A stretch of DNA of 64,000 nucleotides from Chromatiales bacterium (ex Bugula neritina AB1) (GCA_001730015.1 MDLA01000140.1:21600-85599); one strand, 5' to 3'. Counted from the first letter of the stretch, positions 1-10,355 are shown. Notes: generated by a model from the letters alone, not told the origin. Numbers and translations are program-made.

Positions 1-540
1 AACGTCAGTAACCAAAACGGCTGGCAGTATATGGTTTTGCGGGATTGTCGTTACCGGAACCTCGATTTGCTCTGCCGGCAATTGCGCCACTGACTGGCTG
101 ATCGACGGCTGATTATTTCCACTGAAATTCACACCGACAAATAAAGCGGCGGCACTCGCGGCCATTGCCAGACCCGCTGAAGATATCCAGTTACGAAGCG
201 TTGCCCGTGGCTGAACGTAAGATTGAGCTCCCGGGCGACGGGAACGGCTGGAAAGCGAAGCTACGTTGCGGGCGCTACGGATGTTATTTGCCGCCTGAAC
301 CGGAAGGTCTTCCAAATCCAGTTTGCGCGCCAGCTCAGCACTGAAATCTGCCGACAGCGCAGGCGTGTAGTCACGTTGCATTACATCTCTGGCCAGATGA
401 TATCGCTGCCAGCGGTTCCTCTGCGATTGATTACTACCGATAAAGCTTGAGAAAACCCCTGCATCACCAGCAAGCTCACCATCCATAAACGCGGACAATT
501 GTTCGGCTTCGTCTAAAATTTGAGTTTCTTTTGCCATCAT
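1..540 (-). CDS. rseA: RseA-type anti-sigma-E factor, C-terminus cut by window edge
   Basis: Inner-membrane anti-sigma factor expected to hold RpoE inactive until envelope stress triggers its proteolysis. The reading frame is open from the ATG at 540 down to base 1 with no stop, so about 180 codons are seen (E. coli RseA has 216). The N-terminus has the typical anti-sigma pattern LSAFMDGEL followed by WQRYHLARDVMQ at about residues 14-55. A single membrane segment follows near residues 112-136 (ISSAGLAMAASAAALFVGV), then the start of the periplasmic part. It begins 2 nt after the rpoE stop, the usual rpoE-rseA arrangement. A second ATG lies at 537. Family assignment rests on position plus motif and is secure; the missing C-terminus prevents any statement about RseB or protease sites. 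Confidence 0.9.
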   Translation of the reverse strand, partial: MMAKETQILDEAEQLSAFMDGELAGDAGVFSSFIGSNQSQRNRWQRYHLARDVMQRDYTPALSADFSAELARKLDLEDLPVQAANNIRSARNVASLSSRSRRPGAQSYVQPRATLRNWISSAGLAMAASAAALFVGVNFSGNNQPSISQSVAQLPAEQIEVPVTTIPQNHILPAVLVTDV

Positions 541-542
541 CT

Positions 543-1133
543 TCAATCAGTTGCTCCAGTCTCATCAACAAGCGGTCTAAGTTGCTGATCTATCGCTTCA
601 CGAGCCCGAAATATGCGAGACCTCACGGTGCCGATAGGGCATTCCATGATCACAGCAATCTCGTCGTATGACATACCCTTAAATTCTCTGAGGGTAATTG
701 CTGTTTTTAGTTCATCCGGAAGTCCATCGATTGTCTGATTCACTACTAGCGAAATCTGATCCGTCATCAACTCTTGTTGCGGATCGGCGATATCGTGCAG
801 TGCTGTTGCCGTAGCGTATTGCTCGGCATCCGCAGCGTCGGTTCCTTCCGTAATTCGTCTGGACATAGAGGCCAGGTGGTTTTTAGCCGTATTTATTGCG
901 ATTCGATAAAGCCATGTATAGAACGCGCTATCCCCTCGAAAGTTCCCGAGAGCCCGATAAGCTTTGATAAAGGCCTCCTGGGTTACATCTTGTACTTCGG
1001 CATGATCACGGACAAACCTTGATACCAGACTGGCAATTTTGTGTTGATATTTCAACACGAGCAGATCGAACGCACGTTTATCGCCACCTTGTACCCGTTT
1101 CACAAGTACATAATCATTGTCCTTTTCGCTCAT
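543..1133 (-). CDS. rpoE: RNA polymerase sigma-E factor (RpoE/AlgU)
   Basis: ECF sigma factor for the extracytoplasmic stress response. The 196-residue length fits the family. Region 2 is visible at about residues 20-95 (FRGDSAFYTWLYRIAINTAKN is the conserved 2.3-2.4 stretch), and region 4 at about 130-185 with LPDELKTAITLREFKGMSYDEIA and GTVRSRIFRAREAI, the helix-turn-helix that reads the -35 element. It is followed at once by rseA. I looked in the 170 nt upstream for a GGAACTT-type self-regulated promoter and did not see a convincing one. Other ECF subgroups are unlikely given the N-terminus and the rseA partner. Confidence 0.96.
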   Translation of the reverse strand: MSEKDNDYVLVKRVQGGDKRAFDLLVLKYQHKIASLVSRFVRDHAEVQDVTQEAFIKAYRALGNFRGDSAFYTWLYRIAINTAKNHLASMSRRITEGTDAADAEQYATATALHDIADPQQELMTDQISLVVNQTIDGLPDELKTAITLREFKGMSYDEIAVIMECPIGTVRSRIFRAREAIDQQLRPLVDETGATD

Positions 1134-1305
1134 TCTTGTTTCAACACGGGGATAGAGGTATGTATAGCTTAAGATTCAGTCGCCAACGTACCAATTTTAA
1201 CACAGCACTGGCGTGGTAATTTTTGCTTTTCAAATGGTTATGGATAGAATCAAAGACGGATGGAGGAATGCTAATCAAACAGACTTGGCTGCATTTTAAT
1301 CTAAA

Positions 1306-1851
1306 TCAACGGAAGAAATGCTGACGATAATGTTTCAATTCATTGATTGAGTCTTTGATATCGCTCAATGCGAGATGCAAACCGTCCTTCACCACGCTGT
1401 CGTGAACCGCTGGAGCCCAGCGTTTAGCCAGCTCTTTGACGCTACTGACATCCAGATTGCGATAATGAAAATAAGCTTCCAGCCCGGGCATATGGCGCGC
1501 CATAAACCGCCGGTCCTGACAAATGCTGTTACCACACATGGGACTGCCACCTTCGTCAACCCAATTGCGCAGAAAATCGAGAGTTTGATTTTCAGCATCC
1601 TGTTCAGAGTCTGTACTCGCCTCTACCCGGGCAACCAGACCGGAACGGGTATGATGCGAGGTATTCCATTCATCCATGCCGGCTAGAATTGTGGGATCCT
1701 GGTGGATTGCGATTACCGGACCTTCTGCCAGAATTTCAAGATCTGAGTCGGTGATAATGGTGGCAATCTCGATGATACGATCATTGTCGGGATCAAGCCC
1801 GGTCATCTCCAAATCAATCCATATTAAATTAGCGGGCGAAACCTGACTCAT
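1306..1851 (-). CDS. orn: Oligoribonuclease (3'-5' exonuclease for di- and short oligonucleotides)
   Basis: Essential DEDDh-family exonuclease that degrades the shortest RNA products, including pGpG from cyclic-di-GMP turnover. The DEDDh acidic motif is at the start ([10 protein letters not shown]) with later [11 protein letters not shown] and the terminal H-x4-D region. The frame is open for 22 more codons upstream, but the ATG at 1851 gives 181 residues, the same length as E. coli Orn, has a GGAG 9 nt upstream, and begins [16 protein letters not shown] as expected. It is divergent from rsgA, an arrangement common in gammaproteobacteria. Confidence 0.95.
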   Translation of the reverse strand: MSQVSPANLIWIDLEMTGLDPDNDRIIEIATIITDSDLEILAEGPVIAIHQDPTILAGMDEWNTSHHTRSGLVARVEASTDSEQDAENQTLDFLRNWVDEGGSPMCGNSICQDRRFMARHMPGLEAYFHYRNLDVSSVKELAKRWAPAVHDSVVKDGLHLALSDIKDSINELKHYRQHFFR

Positions 1852-2017
1852 ACGTTGAGTACTCCGGCAAAATAAAAGTTGCAAAAATATCACGGGCCAA
1901 TGGCACGCAGAGTACAATGTAACCCCCGCTTCGCCTAATTGTGTCGCGAATACTTAATGGTATCAACCAGACAGACATCAGAAGAGTTTGCTCAGTGCCA
2001 GCACCGCTCATACTAAC

Positions 2018-2908
2018 ATGACCACCAAACCCACCCAGCGCGCCCGTGTTATCGCCAACTATGGCGGCGAACTGGTCATAATGGACGCCAGTCTGAGCCG
2101 TAAATCAGCCGTCCCGCTGAAGAAGCTCGGGCTGATTGTATGCGGTGATATAATAGATTTCATCCACGAGAGCGGTATCAACCGTGTGGTCGCCCTGGTA
2201 AAGCGAACAAGCACTCTTTCACGAACCGATCGGCGTGGGCAAGCCAAACCCGTGGCAGCTAATATTACGCAACTTGTTGCGGTTACTGCGCCAAAACCTC
2301 AATTTGATCCCCTGCTGATTGATCGTTACGCGGTTGCAGCACGCCATATTGATGTTGATCTGCTCATTGTTATTAATAAGGTAGATGCTCTGGACGATAT
2401 AACTGGCGCAACAGCACAGGAATTACAGGATATTTACACTGGCATTGGCTATCGTGTTAGCCGCTGCAGTACTAAACAGCACGAAGGAACATCCGATCTT
2501 CGTCGCCATTTATCCAATCAGGTTTCAATTCTCGTTGGGCAGTCCGGGGTAGGAAAGTCCTCAATATTGGCAGAGCTACTGCCTGACCAAAATATCAAAG
2601 TCGGTGCTTTGTCCGAAAACTCAGGGCTGGGCAAGCACACCACTACCGTCACCACCTGGTTCGATTTACCCGATGGTGGTGCAATCATCGATTCCGCCGG
2701 TGTTCGTCAATTTGGGCTCGATCATCTGAACGACATCGATCTGCAAACCGGATTTACCGAAATCAACGACCTATCAGCCACATGTAAATTCAACGATTGC
2801 AGCCACACAAATGAGCCTGAATGCGCCGTGTTGACGGCGCTGCAGGACAAACGTCTGGCCAGACAGCGATACGAGCATTTTTTGTATCTACGAGATAACC
2901 AGGACTAG
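2018..2908 (+). CDS. rsgA: Small-subunit ribosome maturation GTPase RsgA
   Basis: Circularly permuted GTPase that checks late assembly of the 30S subunit. The permuted order of motifs is visible: OB-fold N-terminus, then G4 (INKVD, about residue 115), G1 P-loop (GQSGVGKSS, about 180) and G3 (DSAG, about 228). A C-terminal zinc finger follows with CKFNDCSHTNEPEC. The start is uncertain: the ATG at 2018 has no good Shine-Dalgarno, while an in-frame TTG at 1988 has GAAGAG almost touching it. I chose the ATG because the protein then begins a few residues before the OB fold. It is divergent from orn. Confidence 0.93.
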   Translation: MTTKPTQRARVIANYGGELVIMDASLSRKSAVPLKKLGLIVCGDIIDFIHESGINRVVALVKRTSTLSRTDRRGQAKPVAANITQLVAVTAPKPQFDPLLIDRYAVAARHIDVDLLIVINKVDALDDITGATAQELQDIYTGIGYRVSRCSTKQHEGTSDLRRHLSNQVSILVGQSGVGKSSILAELLPDQNIKVGALSENSGLGKHTTTVTTWFDLPDGGAIIDSAGVRQFGLDHLNDIDLQTGFTEINDLSATCKFNDCSHTNEPECAVLTALQDKRLARQRYEHFLYLRDNQD

Positions 2909-3193
2909 CGTCAAACCACTGTAAAATTAATTAGTCCCGGGCACTGGCATAGATCCGGCTCAAAAGTACAACTGCTACTGACACACGGAATCTTTTACTG
3001 CAACCGTTTCACTGCAGACCGACGCAATCTGGCATCAATTTCAAATTCGTTTATAATTTCCGGCTGAATCTGGCTGCCGTTATCAGCACAGCCGCACTTG
3101 ACGAAAAAATCGTTTTCGCAGCAACCGCCCTATCCGTGTTGCCACTCTCACAGAATCAGCTGATCATTCCAGCCACCACAAGGCTATTTATTG

Positions 3194-5431
3194 ATGTCTA
3201 CCAACTCGAAGATTGTTTACACCTGGACCGATGAAGCCCCGGCACTGGCAACGCTCTCCTGGCTACCGATCGTACAGGCCTTTACATCGGTAGCGGATAT
3301 CAGCATCGAAACCAGAGATATCTCGCTTTCGGCGCGCATATTGAGCGCTTTCAGCGACACCCTGCCACAGGATCAAAAGGTAGAAGATGCACTCGCAGCC
3401 CTGGGGGAACTGGCGAAAACACCGGAAGCAAATATTATAAAACTGCCGAACATCAGCGCTTCGGTGCCACAGCTTAAAGCGGCGATCAAAGAGCTGCAAG
3501 ATGCAGGTTACAATTTACCCGATCATCCGGATGCCCCGGGATCTCCCAAGGAAAACGACGATCGGAACCGCTATAACACCGCAAAAGGCAGTGCAGTGAA
3601 TCCAGTGCTGCGAGAAGGTAATTCTGATCGACGCGCGCCAGCTGCGGTAAAAAACTATGCAAAAAAAAACCCTCATTCGATGGGGGCGTGGACAGCAGAC
3701 TCACAAACACATGTAAGCTCCATGCAAAGCGGTGACTTTCGCAGCAATGAAAAGTCACGCACATTTACCGACGCAGATGCCCTCACAGTAACGCATATCG
3801 CATCGAGCGGAGAAGAGACAGTGATGGTCGATTCCATTGCCGTTCAGCCCGGGGAAATTGTAGACGCAACCTTCATGAGCAAGCGTGCATTGCTCGAATT
3901 TCTGGAAGCACAGATCCAGGAAGCGAAAGAACAGGGCGTGCTGTTCTCGCTACATCTCAAAGCCACCATGATGAAAATCTCCGACCCGATTATTTTCGGG
4001 CATGCCGTACGTGTGTTTTTCCGCGATCTGTTCGATCAACACGCAGAGGCACTTGATCGCGCAGGTGTTAACGTCAATAACGGGTTCGGAAATCTGCTCA
4101 ACTCGCTCAGCACATTCGCCGACGACGAATGCAACTCCATTCAACAGTCAATTACCAAGGTTTATGAGACGCGTCCCGATATAGCGATGGTCAATTCGGA
4201 TAAGGGCATCACCAACCTGCACGTCCCCAGCGATATCATCGTAGATGCCTCAATGCCGGCAATGATCCGCAGCTCCGGAAAAATGTGGGATAAAGAAGGC
4301 GCACAAAGGGACACCAAAGCGGTGATCCCGGATAGCAGCTATGCGGCTCTATATCAGACCACAATAGACTTCCACAAAAAGCACGGCGCTTTCGATCCGG
4401 CAACCATGGGTACCTGCCCGAATGTAGGATTAATGGCACAAAAAGCGGAGGAATACGGCTCACACGATAAAACGTTTGAGTGCCCTGCCGATGGCACCAT
4501 CCGCGTTACCAACCAGGCCGGTAAAGCGCTATTTGAGCACACGGTCGAAAGTGGTGACATATGGCGTGCCTGCCAGGTAAAAGATGCGCCGATAAGAGAT
4601 TGGGTAAAACTGGCTGTGGGCAGAGCAAGAGCAACTGGCTGGCCCACGGTATTCTGGCTTGATCAGGATCGAGCCCATGACGCTGAGTTAATTGAAAAAG
4701 TAAAAACCTATCTGCAAAACCACGACACCGACGGACTGACTGTGAAGATCATGTCAGTCAGTGAAGCAACGCAATACACACTGGAGCGAATGCAGCAAGG
4801 CGAAAACACCATATCGGTTACGGGAAATGTTCTGCGCGATTACCTAACCGATCTGTTTCCGATTCTAGAACTGGGAACCAGTGCAAAGATGCTATCCATC
4901 GTACCGTTAATGAATGGAGGGGGGCTTTTTGAAACCGGTGCAGGCGGATCCGCTCCGAAGCATGTACAACAATTTGAAAAAGAAAATCATTTGAGATGGG
5001 ACTCTCTAGGCGAATTTCTGGCTTTAGCGGTCTCACTGGAGCATCTCGCAGAATACAGCAAAAACGACAAAGCCCGACTACTCGCGCAAACACTTGATCG
5101 TGCTACCGAGAAATTGCTCAGTAATGGTAAATCTCCGTCGCGCAAGGTTGGTGAACTCGATACTCGCGGCAGCCACTTCTATCAGGCCTTATACTGGGCA
5201 CAGGAGCTGGCGGCACAAAACGAAGATACCGCACTCGCAAGTCGGTTTGTACCGCTGGCACAAGCACTGACAAACAACGAGCAAACTATAAGCGACGAAT
5301 TAACCGACATTCAGGGGCAACCCGTTAATACCGGCGGTTATTATCACCCCGACCTGGAACTCAGCGGGGTAGCTATGCGGCCAAGCGCAACTCTCAATAA
5401 ATTGATTGACGAATTCAGCCAGGAGCCTTAA
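3194..5431 (+). CDS. icd: Isocitrate dehydrogenase, NADP-dependent, monomeric type
   Basis: TCA-cycle enzyme converting isocitrate to 2-oxoglutarate with NADPH production. At 745 residues it is the large monomeric class (IDH-II), not the ~415-residue dimeric enzyme. Recognisable segments include the N-terminal [20 protein letters not shown], the middle [20 protein letters not shown], and the substrate/NADP region [15 protein letters not shown] and [24 protein letters not shown] lies one codon before the ATG; the ATG is preferred and an AAGG lies upstream. It stands alone on the plus strand. Its stop is only 2 nt from the stop of the convergent histidine kinase gene, so no terminator separates them and the transcripts may overlap. 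Confidence 0.96.
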   Translation: MSTNSKIVYTWTDEAPALATLSWLPIVQAFTSVADISIETRDISLSARILSAFSDTLPQDQKVEDALAALGELAKTPEANIIKLPNISASVPQLKAAIKELQDAGYNLPDHPDAPGSPKENDDRNRYNTAKGSAVNPVLREGNSDRRAPAAVKNYAKKNPHSMGAWTADSQTHVSSMQSGDFRSNEKSRTFTDADALTVTHIASSGEETVMVDSIAVQPGEIVDATFMSKRALLEFLEAQIQEAKEQGVLFSLHLKATMMKISDPIIFGHAVRVFFRDLFDQHAEALDRAGVNVNNGFGNLLNSLSTFADDECNSIQQSITKVYETRPDIAMVNSDKGITNLHVPSDIIVDASMPAMIRSSGKMWDKEGAQRDTKAVIPDSSYAALYQTTIDFHKKHGAFDPATMGTCPNVGLMAQKAEEYGSHDKTFECPADGTIRVTNQAGKALFEHTVESGDIWRACQVKDAPIRDWVKLAVGRARATGWPTVFWLDQDRAHDAELIEKVKTYLQNHDTDGLTVKIMSVSEATQYTLERMQQGENTISVTGNVLRDYLTDLFPILELGTSAKMLSIVPLMNGGGLFETGAGGSAPKHVQQFEKENHLRWDSLGEFLALAVSLEHLAEYSKNDKARLLAQTLDRATEKLLSNGKSPSRKVGELDTRGSHFYQALYWAQELAAQNEDTALASRFVPLAQALTNNEQTISDELTDIQGQPVNTGGYYHPDLELSGVAMRPSATLNKLIDEFSQEP

Positions 5432-5433
5432 TC

Positions 5434-7533
5434 CTATTCCGCCTGAAACACCACGCTGAACCTGACAGCGTGGTGCCCGGGAATATTGTCAGCCGTAACA
5501 GTTGCGTTATGGTGCTCGGCAATCAGTCGAACAATATAGAGTCCCAGGCCCATGTGGGGCTGATCATCGCGTACCTCGCGTTCAGTAACCATCGCTGAAA
5601 ATAACTCTGAGCCCAGAGCCGGCGGCAGGTGTGATCCGGTATTCTCCACAGTAACAACTACCAGGCCTCGCTCGCACCGCAAGCCCAGTGTTATGGTGCT
5701 GTTCTGCGGACTGAAATCTACTGCATTAGACATTAGTTTATCCATCATTTGATGCAATAAATCTACCGAGGCGAAAACCAACGCTGATTCCCTGCCCTGC
5801 AGGTACAGCGCTATTCGTCTGTTTGCATAGGTGCTGTCGTACAGCTCTCGCGCAACAACGATCCAGTCTCGCAAATCCACGACACATTTTTCCGAACGTG
5901 TGATCGTCTGTTCTATACTGGTGGCCTCCGATAAATTCCGAATCAACTGCTGCAGACGCGCCGCCCCCTGCCCCGCTCGATCTATCGCCGTCCTGGAATG
6001 TTCGTTGAGAACATTGCGGTCTATATTTTCCAATGAAGTTGTAACGACGCTCAGCGGTGTCCGCAATTCATGGGACAACCTGGAACCAAGCGACTGTAGA
6101 TATCCGGTATAACCACTTAGACGCCGGATGATATGATGGAAACTTCTGGATAGATCACCGATTTCATCCGTCGCGGCGGATACCTTAAATTGTCCGGTAA
6201 TCTGCCCGTCACCCGCGACTGCATTCTCTATACCGTCGCGTAGCTTTCTAATACGATAAGAAAGCCATGAGGCGAAAACAATCAGCACAAAGGCAACTAA
6301 CAAAAACGCCAGACCAAATATTTTAACCAGCTTTAAAATGGCGGTTTCAGTAAACGAAGTCAGCGACGCACGTGGCTGCTGCACAAATAAATAGCCAGCA
6401 ATTTTTCCAGAACTTTCTATCGCCTGCACCGATGATCGAAATATACGTCCGTAGCGATCGCGTAAAAACTCTTCTTTGCCTGACAATCGTTCAAACAATT
6501 TAAATTCCGGATCGTTGAGCAAGCCATCGTCTATAACAGGCAGCACATTTGCCGCCAACTCTCTTTCGAGCGACCAGGCAATAAACCGGTAAACCAACGC
6601 ATCAAAAAGATTAGCGTTTATTGCTTCAAACTCACGGACCTCGGCATCTGGCATTCGCTGATCCGAATCTGCTATTAACCATCCCCGGGTATCGAACACA
6701 CGCATTCTCATGCCCGGGCGAGTATAGCCGGCCAGTAGCGAGCTGACCTTTTGATCCAGATATTTCAGCTGTCCTATATCGTCTCGTTCATCAGGGTCAA
6801 ACATACCGGTCCAGAGCTCTGCGCCCGCCAGCTCATCTATATCTACAACGGACAAACCAAACAGCCCCTCACGTGGCTCGGGAATCCTCAACTCTACATT
6901 ATAGCCAGCAGTAGATTCGACCATCGTCGCTCGATATTCTCGATCTTCCAGTACAGGTCGCTCACCCTCAAATTGCGGACCGTAATATCGCCCGACAGTC
7001 TCACCTGGCGCTGACCAGCGAAACGTGTATCGACGTATCGTATTGTCATCACTCAACACACGAATAATAATATTATCCCCAGTTGCAACTGCACGTCGGC
7101 TGGATCGGTGATAGATCAGTTTGTCGTCTTTCACTCGAACATAGAGGTATAGCCGCCCGTTTCGCATCGCCACCTGCATATCGAATGAAGAAGCCGCCGG
7201 CGACTCTTCATCATCTAACAGCACTTTATTATGCGAGTAATCAAAATGGCGTGCCTGCAACTCAACCGAGCTCCAGTCATGGGCATAGCCATCGAGCAAT
7301 ATCGCACTGTCGAGTTCCGCCGCCAGCAGCGTTTTAGATATCGGGCGTACGCGCTGGCCCTGCCAGTCGGGATAGCCGGCCAGCGTATCCGCCACCGCTG
7401 ATATCTGCGAATCAGACGACACCAGCAGGCTTTCGCGAAGATTGCGATCCAGCTCAACAACAAAGACAAACGTTGCCCAGGGCAGAATCAGCAACGACAA
7501 ACTAACCACCAGCAGTTGCAGACGAAGAGTCAT
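5434..7533 (-). CDS. Sensor histidine kinase, probably of the proteobacterial dedicated sortase type
   Basis: Membrane sensor kinase of 699 residues. Order seen: N-terminal membrane segment (about 5-27); an extracytoplasmic part whose first half (about 75-230) looks like a CBM9/DOMON-like sandwich (ILLDGYAHDW, then RLYLYVRVKDD and GDNIIIRV); second membrane segment (about 398-424); HAMP-like region; HisKA box with LSHELRTPL, phosphoacceptor His488; HATPase with an N-box near 608 and GLGLYIVRLIAEHH near 665. The DGYA-DW sensor domain fused to a HisKA/HATPase core matches my memory of the dedicated-sortase kinase family (TIGR03785), which I could not search. It follows its response regulator after 94 nt. 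No sortase or LPXTG target is in the window. Confidence 0.8.
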   Translation of the reverse strand: MTLRLQLLVVSLSLLILPWATFVFVVELDRNLRESLLVSSDSQISAVADTLAGYPDWQGQRVRPISKTLLAAELDSAILLDGYAHDWSSVELQARHFDYSHNKVLLDDEESPAASSFDMQVAMRNGRLYLYVRVKDDKLIYHRSSRRAVATGDNIIIRVLSDDNTIRRYTFRWSAPGETVGRYYGPQFEGERPVLEDREYRATMVESTAGYNVELRIPEPREGLFGLSVVDIDELAGAELWTGMFDPDERDDIGQLKYLDQKVSSLLAGYTRPGMRMRVFDTRGWLIADSDQRMPDAEVREFEAINANLFDALVYRFIAWSLERELAANVLPVIDDGLLNDPEFKLFERLSGKEEFLRDRYGRIFRSSVQAIESSGKIAGYLFVQQPRASLTSFTETAILKLVKIFGLAFLLVAFVLIVFASWLSYRIRKLRDGIENAVAGDGQITGQFKVSAATDEIGDLSRSFHHIIRRLSGYTGYLQSLGSRLSHELRTPLSVVTTSLENIDRNVLNEHSRTAIDRAGQGAARLQQLIRNLSEATSIEQTITRSEKCVVDLRDWIVVARELYDSTYANRRIALYLQGRESALVFASVDLLHQMMDKLMSNAVDFSPQNSTITLGLRCERGLVVVTVENTGSHLPPALGSELFSAMVTEREVRDDQPHMGLGLYIVRLIAEHHNATVTADNIPGHHAVRFSVVFQAE

Positions 7534-7569
7534 TGTGTACAGGTCACTTTGAATCCATAGACTACGTCT

Positions 7570-7586
7570 CCGGAGGAAGACTCCGG
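7570..7586. other. Small inverted repeat between response regulator and kinase genes
   Basis: Arms CCGGAG and CTCCGG separated by GAAGA lie in the 94-nt gap inside the two-component operon. There is no T-run on either strand, so it is not a clear terminator. It could modulate kinase expression relative to the regulator or be incidental. Confidence 0.3.
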
Positions 7587-7627
7587 GCTAACTGCAGAGT
7601 AAATTCCAATCGATTGCTCAAACACAC

Positions 7628-8326
7628 TCAAGCGACTTCCGGCAACCAGCGATAGCCCATACCATAGGCTGTTTCGATATGATCGAATGCCTCGTCAAGC
7701 GCGAGAAACTTCTTTCTGATGCGCTTAATGTGCGAGGTAATTGTGGCATCATCCAGCACCACACTGGCCGCTTCCATCAATTGTTGTCTGGATTTTACAT
7801 GACCCGGGTGCCGTGCCAGTGCATGCACCATCCACAGCTCAGTAACCGTCAACGCAACCGGTTTTCCACACCAGGTTACGGTCATCCTCTTCAGATCAAG
7901 CGCAAGGTCGCCGACAGCCAGTAAATCCTCAGGCAGATCGGGCTGATTAAATGCATCCAGACGCCGGAACAAAGCAACCACTCGTGCTGCCAGATGCGCC
8001 AGACTGATATCCTTGGTCAGATAATCATCTGCGCCAAGACGCAATCCGGAAATTGTGTCGAGTTCGGAATCACGAGCCGTCAGAAAAACAATCGGCAGCA
8101 ACGGCGCCTGACTACGCAAGTGCCGGCACAACTCAAAGCCACCTTCAATTTCATCGCCCAATCCAACATCAATAATAGCCAGTTCCGGCAGCTTATCAGC
8201 AAATGCCTGCATAGCCTGTGGCCTGTCAGAATAGACTGACACGCTGTATCCATGACGTTCAAGCGCATCTTTGTAGTTAGCCTGCAACGCTGGCTCATCT
8301 TCAACAATAGCAATATGGCGGCGCAT
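7628..8326 (-). CDS. OmpR-type response regulator paired with the adjacent kinase
   Basis: Two-component transcription factor of 232 residues. The receiver domain (1-120) has the acidic pair D10/E11, the phosphoacceptor D53, T83 (FLTARD) and K105 (DDYLTKD). The C-terminal winged helix (about 135-230) has the OmpR/PhoB pattern VTELWMVHALARHPGHVKSRQQL and ends TAYGMGYRW. The start VEDEPALQANYKDALERHGY and the stretch IIDVGLGDEIEGGFELCRHL resemble the regulator of the proteobacterial dedicated sortase system (TIGR03787 in my memory). It is first in the pair, so it is probably transcribed with the kinase. Its targets cannot be read from the sequence. Confidence 0.85.
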   Translation of the reverse strand: MRRHIAIVEDEPALQANYKDALERHGYSVSVYSDRPQAMQAFADKLPELAIIDVGLGDEIEGGFELCRHLRSQAPLLPIVFLTARDSELDTISGLRLGADDYLTKDISLAHLAARVVALFRRLDAFNQPDLPEDLLAVGDLALDLKRMTVTWCGKPVALTVTELWMVHALARHPGHVKSRQQLMEAASVVLDDATITSHIKRIRKKFLALDEAFDHIETAYGMGYRWLPEVA

Positions 8327-8460
8327 AACCGGACCGTAGGTAAGTAAAAACCGGATGCAGAGTATGGACCGCCTGTTTCAGCAGAGTCAAAGATTGCAGG
8401 AGCCTGGCATCCGGGGCTAGTAAGCATAGTTTTTATTGCCCGACCTGCAAGCCGACAGCT

Positions 8461-8488
8461 TTGACACGAGTGAGCCATTGTTTATACT
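8461..8488 (+). promoter_or_regulatory. Sigma-70-type promoter reading towards the ETF-QO gene
   Basis: TTGACA at 8461-8466 and TATACT at 8483-8488 with a 16-nt spacer. It lies in the 350-nt divergent gap between the response regulator (8326) and ETF-QO (8677) and points at the latter, giving a leader of about 180 nt. The leader contains an inverted repeat AGTGGTG/CACCACT at 8541-8560 and a second TATAAT-like box at 8594-8599 without a clear -35. Nothing else coding is seen in 8327-8676. Confidence 0.55.
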
Positions 8489-8676
8489 CGCCAGCAGACA
8501 TACATTATGTCAGTGACTGCCGGGATTCCAGCATCAGATCAGTGGTGAATCTCCACCACTGTCCGCAGAGAAACGCAAATCGGTCGCTAGCTCTATAATC
8601 CCGCTGGCGGTTTTGCGGCACATTTACGATACCCCAGATTTCACTATCTACCGAATTAGATACAGCGAGACATACC

Positions 8677-10338
8677 GTGAGTACTGAAAGAGAATCAATG
8701 GAATTCGATGTCGTGATTGTTGGCGGGGGTCCGGCAGGTTTATCTACCTCCTGTCGCCTGATGCAACTTGCACAGGAAGGCGGCACTGAACTGTCCGTGG
8801 TAGTTCTTGAAAAAGGTTCTGAGGTGGGAGCGCACATTCTTTCCGGTGCAATCCTCGAACCGACAGCCATAAATGAGCTTTTTCCAGACTGGAAAAATAT
8901 GGGCGCTCCGCTGCATACCGCTGTAACTACTGACGAAATGCACTTTTACACCAGTATGGAAAAATCCATCAAGGTGCCGAATGCGCTCATTCCGAAACCG
9001 ATGCACAACGATGGAAACTATATCGTCAGCCTCGGTAACGTAACCCGCTGGCTTGGCGAGCAGGCGGAGGCTCTGGGTGTCGAAATTTTTCCGGGCTTCG
9101 CCGCCTCTGAAGTTCTCTACCATCCCGATGGAAGTGTCGCCGGAGTGGCCACGGGTGATATGGGCATTGGCGCTGATGGAGAGCACAAAGCTTCCTTTGA
9201 GCCTGGAATAGAATTGCGCGCGAAATATACGGTTTTCGCTGAAGGCTGCCGTGGTCATCTAGGCAAGCAGCTGATCAGCCGCTTTAACCTTGATGGAGGA
9301 AAGAGTCCTCAGCACTACGGAATCGGCCTAAAAGAGTTATGGAAAATTGACAAAGACAAACATCAGCCCGGGTTAGTAGTACATGGAGCAGGCTGGCCAC
9401 TCGGAGAAAGCGGTGCAACAGGCGGCTCTTTCCTATACCACCTGGAAGATCAGCAAGTTGTTGTCGGGTTGATCGTTGATCTCAACTATGACAATACACA
9501 TCTAAGCCCGTTCGACGAGTTTCAGGTATTCAAGCATCATGCGAGCATAAAGTCCGTTCTGGAGAACGGTGAACGGATTGCCTACGGTGCGCGGGCGATT
9601 GTCAAAGGGGGGCTGAATTCACTGCCAAAAATGAATTTTCCAGGCGGACTGCTGATTGGCTGCGATGCCGGCACGCTGAATTTCTCGAAAATAAAAGGCA
9701 GCCATACCGCGATGAAAAGCGGAATGATCGCCGCAGAAACGTTGTTCGCTGAACTTTCTATCAACCCCGAGAGCGCCGGGAAAAACCTCGATTCTTTCGG
9801 CACAAACTTTCAGAACAGCTGGCTCTACAAAGAACTTCATGCATCGCGAAATTTCGGCCCGGCTATGCATAAATTCGGCACCTACCTCGGCGGTGCGTTT
9901 AACTACATTGATCAGAACCTGCTGGGTGGCAAAATGCCTTTCACCCTTAAAGACGATGTACCGGATCACTCAACGCTGAAATCAGCGGAAGATAGCAAGA
10001 TGATTCACTATCCGAAACCTGACGGTAAAATCAGTTTCGACAAACCGGGTTCGGTCTTTCTATCAAATACCAACCACGAAGAAGATCAGCCAAGCCATCT
10101 GACACTTGCAGATCCTTCCATTCCAATTTCAAAAAATTTGCCGGAATGGGCTGAACCCGCACAGCGATACTGCCCGGCCGGAGTCTATGAAGTGACGGAA
10201 AAAGACGGCGAACCGATTTTTCAGATCAATTCGCAGAACTGCGTCCATTGCAAAACCTGTGATATCAAGGATCCCAGTCAGAACATCACCTGGGTAAGCC
10301 CGGAAGGTGGCGGTGGTCCAAACTACCCGAACATGTAA
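8677..10338 (+). CDS. Electron transfer flavoprotein-ubiquinone oxidoreductase
   Basis: Membrane-associated iron-sulfur flavoprotein that passes electrons from reduced ETF (fatty-acid and amino-acid oxidation) to ubiquinone. The FAD-binding motif is at about residues 11-22 (VVIVGGGPAGLS). A 4Fe-4S cluster is near the C-terminus with C499 (CPAGVY) and C522, C525, C528 (CVHCKTCDIKDP), and the protein ends GGGGPNYPNM as is usual for this family. The 553-residue length is typical. The GTG start is chosen because it keeps the conserved ERESMEFDV start; an internal ATG at 8698 would remove it. The ETF subunits are not in the window. Confidence 0.95.
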   Translation: MSTERESMEFDVVIVGGGPAGLSTSCRLMQLAQEGGTELSVVVLEKGSEVGAHILSGAILEPTAINELFPDWKNMGAPLHTAVTTDEMHFYTSMEKSIKVPNALIPKPMHNDGNYIVSLGNVTRWLGEQAEALGVEIFPGFAASEVLYHPDGSVAGVATGDMGIGADGEHKASFEPGIELRAKYTVFAEGCRGHLGKQLISRFNLDGGKSPQHYGIGLKELWKIDKDKHQPGLVVHGAGWPLGESGATGGSFLYHLEDQQVVVGLIVDLNYDNTHLSPFDEFQVFKHHASIKSVLENGERIAYGARAIVKGGLNSLPKMNFPGGLLIGCDAGTLNFSKIKGSHTAMKSGMIAAETLFAELSINPESAGKNLDSFGTNFQNSWLYKELHASRNFGPAMHKFGTYLGGAFNYIDQNLLGGKMPFTLKDDVPDHSTLKSAEDSKMIHYPKPDGKISFDKPGSVFLSNTNHEEDQPSHLTLADPSIPISKNLPEWAEPAQRYCPAGVYEVTEKDGEPIFQINSQNCVHCKTCDIKDPSQNITWVSPEGGGGPNYPNM

Positions 10339-10355
10339 TTACGCTACAGAAAATA

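Noticed and set aside
1134..1305. Possible sigma-E autoregulated promoter before rpoE
   Set aside because: I found no GGAACTT-like -35 with a properly spaced -10 in the 172 nt upstream.
8505..8870. 121-codon minus-strand frame upstream of and across the ETF-QO start
   Set aside because: It overlaps the FAD-binding region of ETF-QO on the opposite strand and has no features of its own.
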